DNA from: Azolla caroliniana
Taxonomy: Eukaryota > Polypodiophyta
DNA: 64,000 nucleotides
NCBI GenBank assembly: GCA_043228905.1
Contig: JBHGNT010000007.1
Span: 4,960,001-5,024,000 of the forward strand
Reading direction: 5' to 3'
The notes under the pieces: generated by a model
Databases searched by the model: none
What the model was told of the DNA's origin: nothing
What the model saw: only the letters and a program-made list of their open reading frames with translations
Shown here: positions 52,357-62,443 of the stretch, in pieces
Position numbering within the stretch: the stretch's first letter is position 1
How the letters are laid out: every line of letters starts with the position of its first letter
Made by a program: the position numbers and the translations under genes

Positions 52357-55300
52357 AAAACGACGAGTGTAACGAGTCGTTTTGGATTGAGGACCCAGTT
52401 TGTCTGGATATTGACGATGGAAGTCTTCAAGAACAGCACGAGCATTGGTGAAATTCTCTATCGGTTCCCAAGTACGCTCGCTGGGACTATATCCTAGCCA
52501 ATCGACTAGATAGTAGAGCTTGTTGCGAACAAGCTTGGAATCAAGGATGGCGGCAACCTCATACTCAAGTCCATCTTCAAGCTCGATCAGGGGTGGAGGT
52601 TGTGTAATACGTCCGAGGATGGTGCTCTCTTGATAGGGTTCGAGAAGAGAACTATGAAACACCGGATGTATCCGAAGTTGTGGAGGTAGATCAAGACGAA
52701 AAGCAACATCATTAATCTTTCCTATAATACGGAAAGGACCTAATCGCCGATAATCCAACTTCTCGCATGGGCGAGTGGTCTTGATGTGTCGTCGTAGCAG
52801 CCACACCCGATCTCCAATATTAAAACTACCTGGAAGTCGATGACGATCCGCGTAGATTTTGTGTGTTTGTTGAGCTTGTTGGAGATGAGTAGATAAACCC
52901 GCTTGTATCTTGCGTAACCGCTCCAAACGATCCTCTACGCACGGATTTGTGGACACCTCTGGAGTTTCAAGTACACTCCACCGGGGGTGACATCCCGTAT
53001 AAGCATAAAATGGTGTAACTTTAGTGGATGCGTGGATAGAATTGTTATAGGAAAATTCGGTGAAGTGGAGAATATCTGCCCAGTCATCCTGATGATAGGT
53101 GAGAAAGCACCGCGGATACTGCTCCAGCGTTTGATTTGTTCGTTCAACTTGGCCGTCGGTTTGTGGGTGGTAGCCAAAGGAGAGGTTACAAGTGACCTTG
53201 AGCATGTTAAAAAGGTGCTTCTAGAATTTTGACACAAACTGGGGTCCACGGTCACTGATGATACTATCGGGAAGTCCATGAAGCCGACATACTTCACGCA
53301 TGACAATTTCGGCAGTGTCTTCATTGGAGATCTCCTTAGTATAGGGCAAGAAATGAGCCATCTTCGTATATCGATTGACCACCGTTAGAATTGCATTGAA
53401 CCCCTTAGAGACTGGAAGATTTGTGATGAAGTCTAGAGCAATGGATTGCCACGACTTGCTTGGAATTGGTAATAGTTCTAATAAACCATATGGATGATGC
53501 CTTGGCATTTTCGCTCTGCAACATGTATCACAAGTCCGAACAAAATCCTCGAAAAATTGTCACATACAGGGCCACCAGAATGATCGTCGTACTAAATGTA
53601 ATGTTTTAGTACTACCAAAATGCCCAGCTGTATATGTGTCATGACAGTTTTGTACTACTCGAAGGCGGCAAGAACCATTAGGAACATACAAAAGTTCTTT
53701 AAAGAAGAGTAATCCATCATGATATTTGAATTTCCGATAGTCCGTACCTGGTGGTTGCGACTGTGAGCACGACGCTCGAGAGAGATCAATTTGTGCTAGT
53801 ATAGCTTGGGCAAACGCATCTGTCTTCAAGTCTTCACGTATGGTATCGATAACGCGGGAATCCATGGGCATGTCAAATATCTGTGTTGCTTGTAGTCGTG
53901 CAGGTCCCAAGATGACTTGTTTTTGGTTATCGAAAGCTGGCTCACCGGGACGGGTGCTAGATACGAACGTCGTGATAATGCATCTGCCTTCCCTTGGTGC
54001 CTCCCCGGACGATATGTAATTTTGAAGTTGAAACGCGTGAGGAAGTGGGTCCACCGAGCTTGACGTCGATTCAACACACGAGCATCCTGAAAGTAGGCAA
54101 GATTCTTGTGGTCACTAAATACGGTGACCGGATGAGAGGATCCCTCTAGAAAATCCCTCCATTGCATAAAAGAAACCACTATTGCCAATAGCTCCTTATC
54201 ATGAATTTCGTAGATGATTTCGGCGGCGTCAAACTTGTGTGAGTGAAAAGCCACAGGATGTAGCTTCTCATCCTTCCCCTGTTGTGACAGAATGCTCCCC
54301 AATGCAAAATCCGATGCGTCAGCTTCGATAATGAATGGTTTTTCCGAATCGACATGAGCTAGAATTGGAGCCGATGTAAATGCCTTTTTAAGACTCTCGA
54401 AAGCCATGTCCGTTTCTTCAGACCAGATGAGCGGTTGTCCCTTCCTTGTAAGTTGTGTGAGAGGTAGAACGATCTTTGAGTAATCTTGTATGAACTTCCG
54501 GTAAAAATTGGCAAAGCCTAGGAAGCATTGTACATCCCACACCGAACGCGGAGTCTGCCATTCTACCACCGTTTTGACCTTAGCTGGGTCCATGGAGATG
54601 CCTTCTGACGAAATGATGTACCCGAGAAACTCCACTTGGTTGCACCCGAAACTACATTTTTCCAGCTTTGCATACAGACCATGTTCTTGAAGTCGTTTTA
54701 GTACTAATAGTACATGAGAATCATGTTCTTCTTGGGTCTTTGAATAAACCAGTACATCATCCAAATAAATGATCAAACAATCATCCAATAGATCTCGGAA
54801 TATATCATTAGCCATGTGCTGAAAGACTGTCGGCGCATTAGTGAGGCCGAACGTCATGACCGTATACTCGAAATGCCCATATCTGGTGCGAAACGCGGTC
54901 TTCCATTCGTCTCCTGGTCGGATCCGTACGAGGTTATATGCTCCCCGTAAGTTGATCTTCGTGAAGAACCTGGCACCATTGATCCGTTCTAAAAGACTTG
55001 AGATAAGGGGAAGAGCATACCTATTCCTGATTGTAACGTTATTCAGGCCACGATAATCTACAACGAGACGAAGCGATCCATCCTTTTTCTTGACGAAGAA
55101 AATGGGCGCGCCAGCTAGAGATTTCGAATGCCGAATGAAACCATTTTCCAAATTCTCCTCTATATAGGTCCGAAGGACTTCCAGCTCGGTTGCTGACAAA
55201 TTGTAGATCGGTCCCCATGGCGGCTCTTTTCCCGGTTGTAAATCGATGGGGCAATCGTACGGTCGATGATGAGGAAGTGTGTTGGCTTGTACTTTATCGA

Positions 55301-55886
55301 ACACATCGATGTAATGACGATACTTCTCGGGAAGTTGAACGGTGGATTCTTCTTTAGTGGTGCTGGAGGGGTTTACTGATATTGCAAAGAGGAACATTTC
55401 TTCCTTGCGCCCTTCTTTACGCAACTGACATAGCGAAATGGTTGCCATCTTCTGAGTTGACCCTTGGATTTGTCGACACCGGATTTCTCTTGTTCTCCAA
55501 TCTATGTCTGGGTTATGTAACTCGAACCACGGTATTCCTAAAACTATTGGATGTTCTGGGATACTAATAATATTAAATGATACTACACATGCTAAGTTAT
55601 CTAGGACAATATTAATGGGCTTTGACTCTTCTATGATATTTCCGGAAGCACTGGGACGTCCATCAATGACTACTACAGAGGCTGGACACTGGAGTTTTCT
55701 TAGGGATATCTTATGAGCTTGAGCAAATTTCTTATCCATAAAGCAAGAGTTAGCTCCGGAATCTAGGAGTGCTAGGACATGTACTGGAGGGGTACTTTTA
55801 GTACTAACTATTACTTGGGCAACGAACACATCACTAACTTGCTTAGAGGGAATGGAACCACTAATGGGCTGCACAAATCTAGGGCT

Positions 55887-55931
55887 GTCCAACCAAACGG
55901 CTCCTACTTTGGCTAGACTTAGTCGTTTAAC
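55887..55931 (-). promoter_or_regulatory. Candidate -1 ribosomal frameshift signal between G2-A gag and pol
   Basis: The minus strand has the slippery heptamer GTTAAAC (55931-55925) in phase G TTA AAC, a 6-nt spacer GACTAA that contains the gag stop, and an 11-bp stem: arm GTCTAGCCAAA (55918-55908), 10-nt loop, arm TTTGGTTGGAC (55897-55887), with two G-U pairs. Pol is open in the -1 frame across the site. G2-B keeps the same layout at 57543-57587. Confidence 0.78.
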
Positions 55932-57070
55932 TCTTCTTCTAAGTGACTAAGGACATCAAATCTGTTCGCTAGATCTGGGATATTAGTACTATTAGGACTA
56001 TCAGATATCCCTACTAAAATAGGCTCGAGTTTAGTACAATTAGAACTAGCGACTATTTGGTTTACCTGTCTTCTTGGCCTATGGGGGCAATTTATTGCAA
56101 TATGTCCTGGTCCACCGCAGTAAAGACATAGTCGATTTGTACGGCGTCGCTGCTTTTCTTCTTCGGATAATGGCCCTCGACAACGTGTAGTGTCAATCTC
56201 CATCGGAGTCGGAGTATTCGCTGGAGGCGCATTATATGACTCCCTCGGAAAAGGTCTTGATACCACTGAGGCGTAGCTGGGCTCTGATCTTGTCCTCGGC
56301 ATTTCTAGTTGTCGTTCCGAACGTCGCTCAAAGAGGCGGTTGTCACATCTCACCGCGCGACTGATTGCTTCTGTTAAGGACTTTGGTTCTTCGGGGAAGG
56401 TCAAGAGTAAATCCTTGACGTTGTTGCGTAAACCATAACGGAATTGCTCCATCAACGCTTGATCATCCCAAGGAATATCGGCGGCAAGTAGGCGAAAATC
56501 TGCAGCGTATGCGGAGCCTGGACGGTCACCTTGGCGTAATCGCCGAATTTTGTTGATTGCGGTCCTGATGCTGTTAGTATCTCCGAAACATGCTTTAAAC
56601 TCACCTAGAAACTCTTCAAAATTGTTGAGTAATGGAGATTCCTTTTCTAATAGTGGAGCGAACCATGACAACGCTGAGCCACTTAACAAAGTGCCTACTA
56701 AACCCACTCGTGATGCATCGGTGGGATATCGGGAAGGATGCATTTGAATAACTAATCGTACCTGGTTAAGGAACCCTCTAAACTGCGATCGCGTTCCATC
56801 GAACTTCGTGGGAAGGCCAATCTTGGGTTCTTTATGAATCCCTTGTGTTCCGGGCCCTTGTTGTTGCATCGCTACGATGGTGGCTTCGAGTTGTTGCACG
56901 CGTAACGCAAGTTCCCCATGCTGTTGTTGCGTTTGCTGCTTTTCTAAGGAGATTTGCTGAAGATCCCCCAGCAACCATTGGTTTTCTTGTTCCAAAGCAT
57001 GGAACTTCTCTTTCAAGCATTGAAATTCCGAGAAAACAGATTGATATTCTTCAGCGCTAACAGTGGCCAT
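55919..57070 (-). CDS. G2-A gag protein, intact (383 aa)
   Basis: ATG 57070 lies about 75 nt after the 5' LTR. The N-terminus is a Gln/Glu-rich coiled coil (about residues 15-75). A retrotransposon gag domain follows (FRGFLNQVRLVIQ, about 105-240) and a CCHC knuckle CLYCGGPGHIAINC near residue 335. It forms the particle that packages element RNA. It stops at TAA 55921-55919, within the frameshift site, so pol is presumably made as a gag-pol fusion. Confidence 0.93.
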   Translation of the reverse strand: MATVSAEEYQSVFSEFQCLKEKFHALEQENQWLLGDLQQISLEKQQTQQQHGELALRVQQLEATIVAMQQQGPGTQGIHKEPKIGLPTKFDGTRSQFRGFLNQVRLVIQMHPSRYPTDASRVGLVGTLLSGSALSWFAPLLEKESPLLNNFEEFLGEFKACFGDTNSIRTAINKIRRLRQGDRPGSAYAADFRLLAADIPWDDQALMEQFRYGLRNNVKDLLLTFPEEPKSLTEAISRAVRCDNRLFERRSERQLEMPRTRSEPSYASVVSRPFPRESYNAPPANTPTPMEIDTTRCRGPLSEEEKQRRRTNRLCLYCGGPGHIAINCPHRPRRQVNQIVASSNCTKLEPILVGISDSPNSTNIPDLANRFDVLSHLEEELND

Positions 57071-57130
57071 GGGATGAAAGAAAAGAGGAATAAGAGATTA
57101 GTAGGAAATGAGAGAGACAGAAGGTAAGGA

Positions 57131-57144
57131 AAATCGGTTCAAAC
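57131..57144 (-). other. G2-A primer site, complementary to its own LTR (self-priming type)
   Basis: The minus strand after the 5' LTR reads GTTTGAACCGATTT. It lacks the TGG needed for a tRNA CCA end, but TTGAACCGATTT is the exact reverse complement of AAATCGGTTCAA at 52178-52167 in the 3' LTR (one mismatch in the 5' LTR, 57357-57346). Confidence 0.72.
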
Positions 57145-57501
57145 TGTTAGGAACAATACTAAGACAGAGAAGGAATTAGTACTAAAAGAAGTATTAGTAC
57201 TAAGAGAGGTGAAGAACTCTCGAGAGAAGGAAAGAGTGAGTGAGAGAGAGGGAGACAGAGATCGAGAGAGAGAGAGAGTGATGATAAGAAATGATATATA
57301 TTATGTGAAGAAAATGTATAGTAGCTAGGAGGCTTAAGACTGGTGTTTAACCGATTTGGTTCGAAATAATGCCTTGTGCCTCCTTTTATGGTGTTCTAAG
57401 GAATACTCCTTAAGTTTCTAGAATGTTCCCGAGAAATCTGGAATATACATCAATCCCGAGTAGCATAAGGTCATGGGTTCGAGTCTTGCCATATCATGAC
57501 A
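57145..57501 (-). repeat. 5' LTR of G2-A (357 bp)
   Basis: It pairs with 51964-52343, with about 23 bp less in the U3 region and scattered changes. The TATA box is altered to CATAAAA, so this copy is probably silent. Confidence 0.94.
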
Positions 57502-57506
57502 GAGGG

Positions 57507-57666
57507 AATGGAACCACTAATGGGCTGCACAAATCTAGGGCTGTCCAACCAAACGGCTCCTATTTTGGCTGGACTTAGTCGTTTAACTCTTCTTCTAACT
57601 GACTAAGGACATCAAATTTGTTTGCTAGATCTGGGATATTAGTACTATTAGGACTATCAAATACCC
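57507..57666 (-). pseudogene. G2-B gag-pol junction (fragment)
   Basis: It matches G2-A around the end of gag and start of pol, including the slippery heptamer GTTAAAC (57587-57581) and the stem with one arm changed to GTCCAGCCAAA. It is bounded by the G2-A insertion at left and Copia C2 at right. Confidence 0.9.
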
Positions 57667-58329
57667 TGTTGGGATTTCGGTCCCTCCGGATGGGATGTCC
57701 GGAGGTGAATGACGGCAAGCCCGGTTGCGGTTTACGGAACCGGAGGATGAAGAGTACCCGGCATGAAGCCGGATGAAGAGTACCCGGCCGGAGCCGGATG
57801 ATGAAGACCCCGGCTACGGAGCCGGATGATGAAGACCCCGGCTACGGAGCCGGATGACGAATGTACCCGGAGAGAGATCCGGATGCGGGGACATATTTGT
57901 GAATATGTTTGCCAAGGGCCCTTGAGGCTATATTTGTAAATAGCCCGAAAGTCATATGTGATAAATATGACTTAGGGCAAACAGTTTTTTGGTTGTTACT
58001 TTTTTCTGTTTTTCTACTTAGAGGGAGCTAAGTGAGAGCAGCCGAGAGAGAGAGAGAGAGAGAGACGAAGAGGTCGTTGCCTCTGTGTATCACCGCCGCC
58101 TGTGGCGAAGACAGTGAGCCCAAGGTTGTTGCCTTGTAGCTTCACCATTGTACATCTCTGTTTATAGTGATAGTTGGAGTTTGAGGACTCCCGTGGTTTT
58201 TCCCATTTAGGGTTTTCCACGTAAAACTTCCTGTGTACTCTTCTCTCCATTATCTTCGTGCATTTTGTATTTCCTTTTTCCTGTGAGTTGATCCTATTTC
58301 TCGGTTGTGGCCGAGCACTGTGTTCAACA
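57667..58329 (+). repeat. 5' LTR of Copia C2 (663 bp)
   Basis: It runs from TGTTGGG to GTTCAACA. It contains two exact 28-bp tandem units around GAAGACCCCGGCTACGGAGC (about 57795-57850) and a GA microsatellite (about 58042-58065). Confidence 0.95.
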
Positions 58330-58331
58330 AG

Positions 58332-58343
58332 TGGTATCAGAGC
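58332..58343 (+). other. Primer binding site, Copia C2
   Basis: TGGTATCAGAGC, two bases after the LTR, matches initiator tRNA-Met. Confidence 0.95.
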
Positions 58344-58359
58344 GACGGCAACACAGAAA

Positions 58360-61300
58360 ATGGAAGGCGGCGGTAGTGGGCCTCCGGGCATGATGGTGTT
58401 GAACTCACAGAACTACGCCGACTGGAAGATAAAGATGGAAGACCTTCTCATCGTCCGAGACCTGTACGAACCGATCGACAATGCCGAGATACCCAAGGGA
58501 GTAATAGAGTCGGAGTGGAAGCTCCTGAACCGGAAAGCCGTAGCGACGATCCGGCAATATGTCGATGTAAGCGTTCTACAACATGTGGCGAACGACACCA
58601 ACGCATATGAGATGTGGAAGAAGCTGTCGGGCCTCTACGAGAGGAAGAATGCGTTGAACCGGACCTCCCTGATGAGGAAGATAGTGAACCTCAAGTACCG
58701 GGACGACGAGAATATGGTGGAACACGTGAGCACGTTCATGGGATTCGTGAACCAGCTTGCGGCGATCAAGTTCCCGTTGGAGGATGCAATGCAAGCCATC
58801 ATCCTGATGTGTACGTTGCCGGAAAGCTGGGAGAACTTGGTGTTGACTCTCAGCACCTCCTGCACCGAAGATAACTTGTCCTTACAAACGGTAAAGACAA
58901 GCATTTTGAACGAAGAAGCGCGTCGGAGAGATAAAGAACCGGCCTCCGATCCGAAGATGCTGCTTACCGAATCGGATCGGGGAAGACAACGGAACCGGAG
59001 TCCGCAAAGACGGGAGAAGTCGGGGACCCGGTCGCAGTCAAGAGGAAGGCCCACATGCTTCCACTGTGGGAAGCCGGGGCACTTTCGAAAGAACTGTCGG
59101 CATTACCGAAAAGACAACGGAGCCAACGATACCGATTCGAAGAAGTCACCGGAGCGAAACGGTGCATACCGGGGAGCCACGGACCGGAGAGGTCCGGATC
59201 GGCAAGGGCAGGACCGGAAAGGAACGACGACACTCGCGGCAAGTGAAGAAGAGATAATGCTCATTACCGAAGAGAGGGAGCTGAACCTTGCCGGTGAAGA
59301 GATGACCTGGGTGGTCGATTCCGGAGCGTCATTCCACCTGACCCCGGAGAAGAAATACTTCTCATCCTACACAGCCGGTGAGCACGGCTGTGTCCGGATG
59401 GGAAATGAAGGTACATGCCGGATTGCCGGCATAGGAGACGTGTGGCTGATGACATCAACCGGATGCAAGATGCTGCTGAAGGATGTCCGACACGTTCCGG
59501 AGGTTCGATTGAACCTGATTTCGGCCGGGAGGCTAGACGATGAAGGCTACACGGGTAGCATCCGGAACGGTGTCATGAAGTTCAGCAAAGGGAGCCTGAT
59601 AGTGGCTCGGGCCCGGAAGATCAACACACTGTACCTCATGAATTCCCGGCTATGTCCGGAGGAGCTGAACGTGGCAGCCGATACTGCCGGTGAGCTGTGG
59701 CACAAGAGACTGTGTCACATGAGTGAGAAGGGGATGAAGAGGCTTGCAGAAGACAACCTTATTCCAGTGAAGCATGTGCACCTGGAGAAGTGCACCGATT
59801 GCCTGGCCGGTAAGCAGCACCGAACCTCTTTCCACTCAAGGCCACCGACGAGACGTAGCGCACCATTGGAGTTGGTGCACACTGATGTGTGTCAGGTAGA
59901 AACGAAGTCACATGGCGGAGCCCAGTACTTCGTAACATTCATTGATGATCACAGCCGGAAGCTGTGGACGGCACCGTTGAAGACAAAGGACCAAGTGTTG
60001 AGCGTCTTCAAAGACCTCCACGCGAGAGTGGAAAGGGAATCCGGCAAGAAGCTGAAAGCGATACGAGCGGATAACGGAGGGGAATACCGGGGGCAGTTCG
60101 CGGAGTACTGTCGCTCGAAGGGAATCCGGCTCGAGTTTACTGTGCCGAAGACGCCGGAACTGAACGGGCTGGCCGAGAGGATGAACCGGACCATAATGGA
60201 GAGGGTCCGGAGTATGCTGGCGCATGCGAAATTACCCAAGGGGTTTTGGGCTGAGGCGATGTCAACGGCGACATACGTGATAAACAGATCACCCTCAGTA
60301 CCTTTGGACGGAGACACGCCGCAGAGAGTGTGGACCGGGAGGGAAGTATCCTACCGGCATCTGAAGGTGTTCGGGTGTCTCGCATACGTGCATGTGGCAA
60401 AGGACCGGAGAGGAAAGCTAGATCCAAAGACCCGGCCATGCATATTCCTCGGTTACGGCGATGACGAGTTCGGCTACCGAGTATGGGACCCGGTCGATAA
60501 GAAGATATTCCGGAGTCGTGATATCATCTTCATGGAGAACAAGACACTCGCCGACTGGGAGTCGGAGAAGAAGATGAAGAGCTCCAAGTCGACCGGTGAG
60601 GATAAACTCTACGAGGAGCAGTCCCGACCGGCAAGGGACCGGTTAACACTCGAAGATCCGGCCGAAGACGGTGAAGAAACAGAACCGGCCGAAGAAGATG
60701 AAAATGATACCGGAACCGGCCCCGATCCCGAAATGGATTCGGATGAAGAAGAATCGGAAGAACCGGTTACCGAAGCTCCGGAACGGAGATATCCTCTAAG
60801 AGAGAGAAGGGCTCCCCGGAGATTTCCGGAACCAGAGCACGTGCTGCTAACCGACGAGGGGGAGCCGGAGAGCTTTGAAGAAGCGAAGCATGACACCCAT
60901 AGCCGCAGGTGGTTAAGTGCCATGCAGGAGGAGATGGATTCCCTGCATGAGAACCACACATATGAACTTGTGGAGTTGCCGAAAGGAAAACGGGCACTCC
61001 GTAACAAGTGGGTGTTCAAGCTGAAACCGGGAGATGCCGGAAACCCTCCGAGATACAAAGCCAGGATCGTGGTGAAGGGGTTTCAGCAGAAGAAGGGCGT
61101 CGACTTCGACGAGATATTTGCCCCGGTAGTGAAGATGACCTCCATCCGGACGGTGCTGAGCATAGCGGCAAGCATGGACCTCGAGGTAGAACAGATGGAC
61201 GTGAAGACGGCATTCCTTCACGGTGACCTCGAAGAAGAGATCTACATGCAGCAACCGGAAGGATTCGAGAAGAAAGGGAAGGAGCACCTGGTATGCCGGT

Positions 61301-62433
61301 TGAAGAAGAGCCTTTACGGTCTGAAGCAGGCTCCCCGGCAATGGTACCGGAAGTTCGACTCCTTCATGACAAACGAAGGGTACCACAAAACGCAGTCCGA
61401 TCACTGCGTGTTTGTGAAGAAGTTCGAAGGAGGAGACTTTCTAATACTCCTCCTGTACGTGGACGACATGTTGATCGTCGGACGAGACCAGGTCAAGATA
61501 CGGATGCTGAAGAAGGCTCTTCACCGAACCTTCTCAATGAAAGACCTGGGTCCGGCGAGGCAAATACTAGGGATGCACATCATCCGGGACCGGAAGAAGA
61601 AGCAGTTGTGGCTGTCACAGGAGAAGTACGTGACAAAGGTGCTTCACCGGTTCAACATGTCGGAAGCAAGACCGGTCGGGACAACACTCCCGGCAAACTG
61701 CAAACTGTCCAGCAAGCAAAGCCCCAAGACAAAGGCTGAGAAGGAGGACATGATGAAAGTACCATATGCCTCTGCCGTCGGAAGCTTGATGTACGCAATG
61801 GTGTGTACAAGACCGGACATAGGATATGCAGTCGGAGTGGTGAGCCGGTACATGAGCAATCCCGGCAAAGAGCACTGGAACGCGGCCAAGTGGATACTTC
61901 GATACCTGAAGGGCACGGCAAACGTGTGCCTCCGATTCGGCTCCGGTAAGCCCGAACTCGACGGCTTTACCGATTCGGATATGTCGGCTGATGCAGATAC
62001 CAGCCGGTCCACATCAGGGTATGTGATGACGTATGCAGGGGGAGCTGTTTCGTGGCAGTCGAGGCTGCAGAAGACGGTTGCGTTGTCAACCACGGAGGCG
62101 GAGTACATGGCAGCTATTGAAGCCGGCAAGGAAATAATATGGATGAAGGACTTCATTAGAGAGCTCGGTATCCGGCAGGAGGAGTACCGACTCTACTGTG
62201 ACAGTCAGAGTGCCATCCACCTTGCGAAGAACGCGGCCTATCACTCCCGGACGAAGCACATCCAACGAAGATATCACTGGATCCGGGAAAGGATAGAAGA
62301 CAAGGAGTTCGTGCTGACGAAGATCCACACGGACGAGAACGGGTCGGATATGCTTACCAAGGTGCTCACACCCGACAAGCTGGAAGCATGCCGAAAGAGG
62401 ATCGGATTGGAGAGACATCCCATGCCGAAGTGA
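58360..62433 (+). CDS. Copia C2 gag-pol polyprotein, intact (1357 aa)
   Basis: Same length and start (MEGGGSG) as C1, with substitutions spread along it and no gaps seen. It keeps the UBN2 gag, knuckle CFHCGKPGHFRKNC, protease DSGASFHL, integrase HHCC and core, reverse transcriptase QMDVKTAFLHG and YVDDMLIVG, and RNase H FTDSDMSAD and STTEAEYMAA. The ORF is open upstream to 58258 through the LTR end, but the first Met after the primer site is chosen. The protein could be functional and act in trans although its own 3' LTR is broken. Confidence 0.97.
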   Translation: MEGGGSGPPGMMVLNSQNYADWKIKMEDLLIVRDLYEPIDNAEIPKGVIESEWKLLNRKAVATIRQYVDVSVLQHVANDTNAYEMWKKLSGLYERKNALNRTSLMRKIVNLKYRDDENMVEHVSTFMGFVNQLAAIKFPLEDAMQAIILMCTLPESWENLVLTLSTSCTEDNLSLQTVKTSILNEEARRRDKEPASDPKMLLTESDRGRQRNRSPQRREKSGTRSQSRGRPTCFHCGKPGHFRKNCRHYRKDNGANDTDSKKSPERNGAYRGATDRRGPDRQGQDRKGTTTLAASEEEIMLITEERELNLAGEEMTWVVDSGASFHLTPEKKYFSSYTAGEHGCVRMGNEGTCRIAGIGDVWLMTSTGCKMLLKDVRHVPEVRLNLISAGRLDDEGYTGSIRNGVMKFSKGSLIVARARKINTLYLMNSRLCPEELNVAADTAGELWHKRLCHMSEKGMKRLAEDNLIPVKHVHLEKCTDCLAGKQHRTSFHSRPPTRRSAPLELVHTDVCQVETKSHGGAQYFVTFIDDHSRKLWTAPLKTKDQVLSVFKDLHARVERESGKKLKAIRADNGGEYRGQFAEYCRSKGIRLEFTVPKTPELNGLAERMNRTIMERVRSMLAHAKLPKGFWAEAMSTATYVINRSPSVPLDGDTPQRVWTGREVSYRHLKVFGCLAYVHVAKDRRGKLDPKTRPCIFLGYGDDEFGYRVWDPVDKKIFRSRDIIFMENKTLADWESEKKMKSSKSTGEDKLYEEQSRPARDRLTLEDPAEDGEETEPAEEDENDTGTGPDPEMDSDEEESEEPVTEAPERRYPLRERRAPRRFPEPEHVLLTDEGEPESFEEAKHDTHSRRWLSAMQEEMDSLHENHTYELVELPKGKRALRNKWVFKLKPGDAGNPPRYKARIVVKGFQQKKGVDFDEIFAPVVKMTSIRTVLSIAASMDLEVEQMDVKTAFLHGDLEEEIYMQQPEGFEKKGKEHLVCRLKKSLYGLKQAPRQWYRKFDSFMTNEGYHKTQSDHCVFVKKFEGGDFLILLLYVDDMLIVGRDQVKIRMLKKALHRTFSMKDLGPARQILGMHIIRDRKKKQLWLSQEKYVTKVLHRFNMSEARPVGTTLPANCKLSSKQSPKTKAEKEDMMKVPYASAVGSLMYAMVCTRPDIGYAVGVVSRYMSNPGKEHWNAAKWILRYLKGTANVCLRFGSGKPELDGFTDSDMSADADTSRSTSGYVMTYAGGAVSWQSRLQKTVALSTTEAEYMAAIEAGKEIIWMKDFIRELGIRQEEYRLYCDSQSAIHLAKNAAYHSRTKHIQRRYHWIRERIEDKEFVLTKIHTDENGSDMLTKVLTPDKLEACRKRIGLERHPMPK

Positions 62434-62441
62434 AGGGGGAG
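62433..62441 (+). other. Polypurine tract, Copia C2
   Basis: AAGGGGGAG after the stop codon and two bases before the 3' LTR, as in C1. Confidence 0.9.
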
Positions 62442-62443
62442 TT

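Larger units (their letters stand above)
52336..55937 (-). pseudogene. G2-A pol: protease, RT, RNase H, integrase, chromodomain
   Basis: Pol lies in the -1 frame relative to gag and has no Met of its own near its start. In order: protease ALLDSGANSCFMD, reverse transcriptase with [10 protein letters not shown] and IIYLDDVLVYSK, RNase H with IIEADASDFALG, the integrase finger and core (ALDFITNLPVS, SDRGPQFVSKF, GYHPQTDGQVERTNQ), then the chromodomain (YYLVDWLGYSPSERTWEP). Lesions are a 1-base loss near 53956, TGA at about 53561 and TAG at 53221, the last two shared with G2-B. One catalytic-region Asp appears as Asn in KINLRGAYN. The stop codon lies inside the LTR. Confidence 0.93.
51964..57501 (-). 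mobile_element. Chromodomain Ty3/Gypsy G2-A (Tf1/sushi-like), nested in its own family
   Basis: LTRs of 380 and 357 bp flank gag and pol on the minus strand. Integrase ends in a chromodomain and the protease-RT link has the LGIPWFELHNPDIDW signature known from Tf1/sushi elements. The 5-bp duplication GAGGG (51959-51963 and 57502-57506) is exact. The host is copy G2-B of the same family. It has a non-tRNA primer site and a -1 frameshift arrangement, described separately. Confidence 0.96.
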
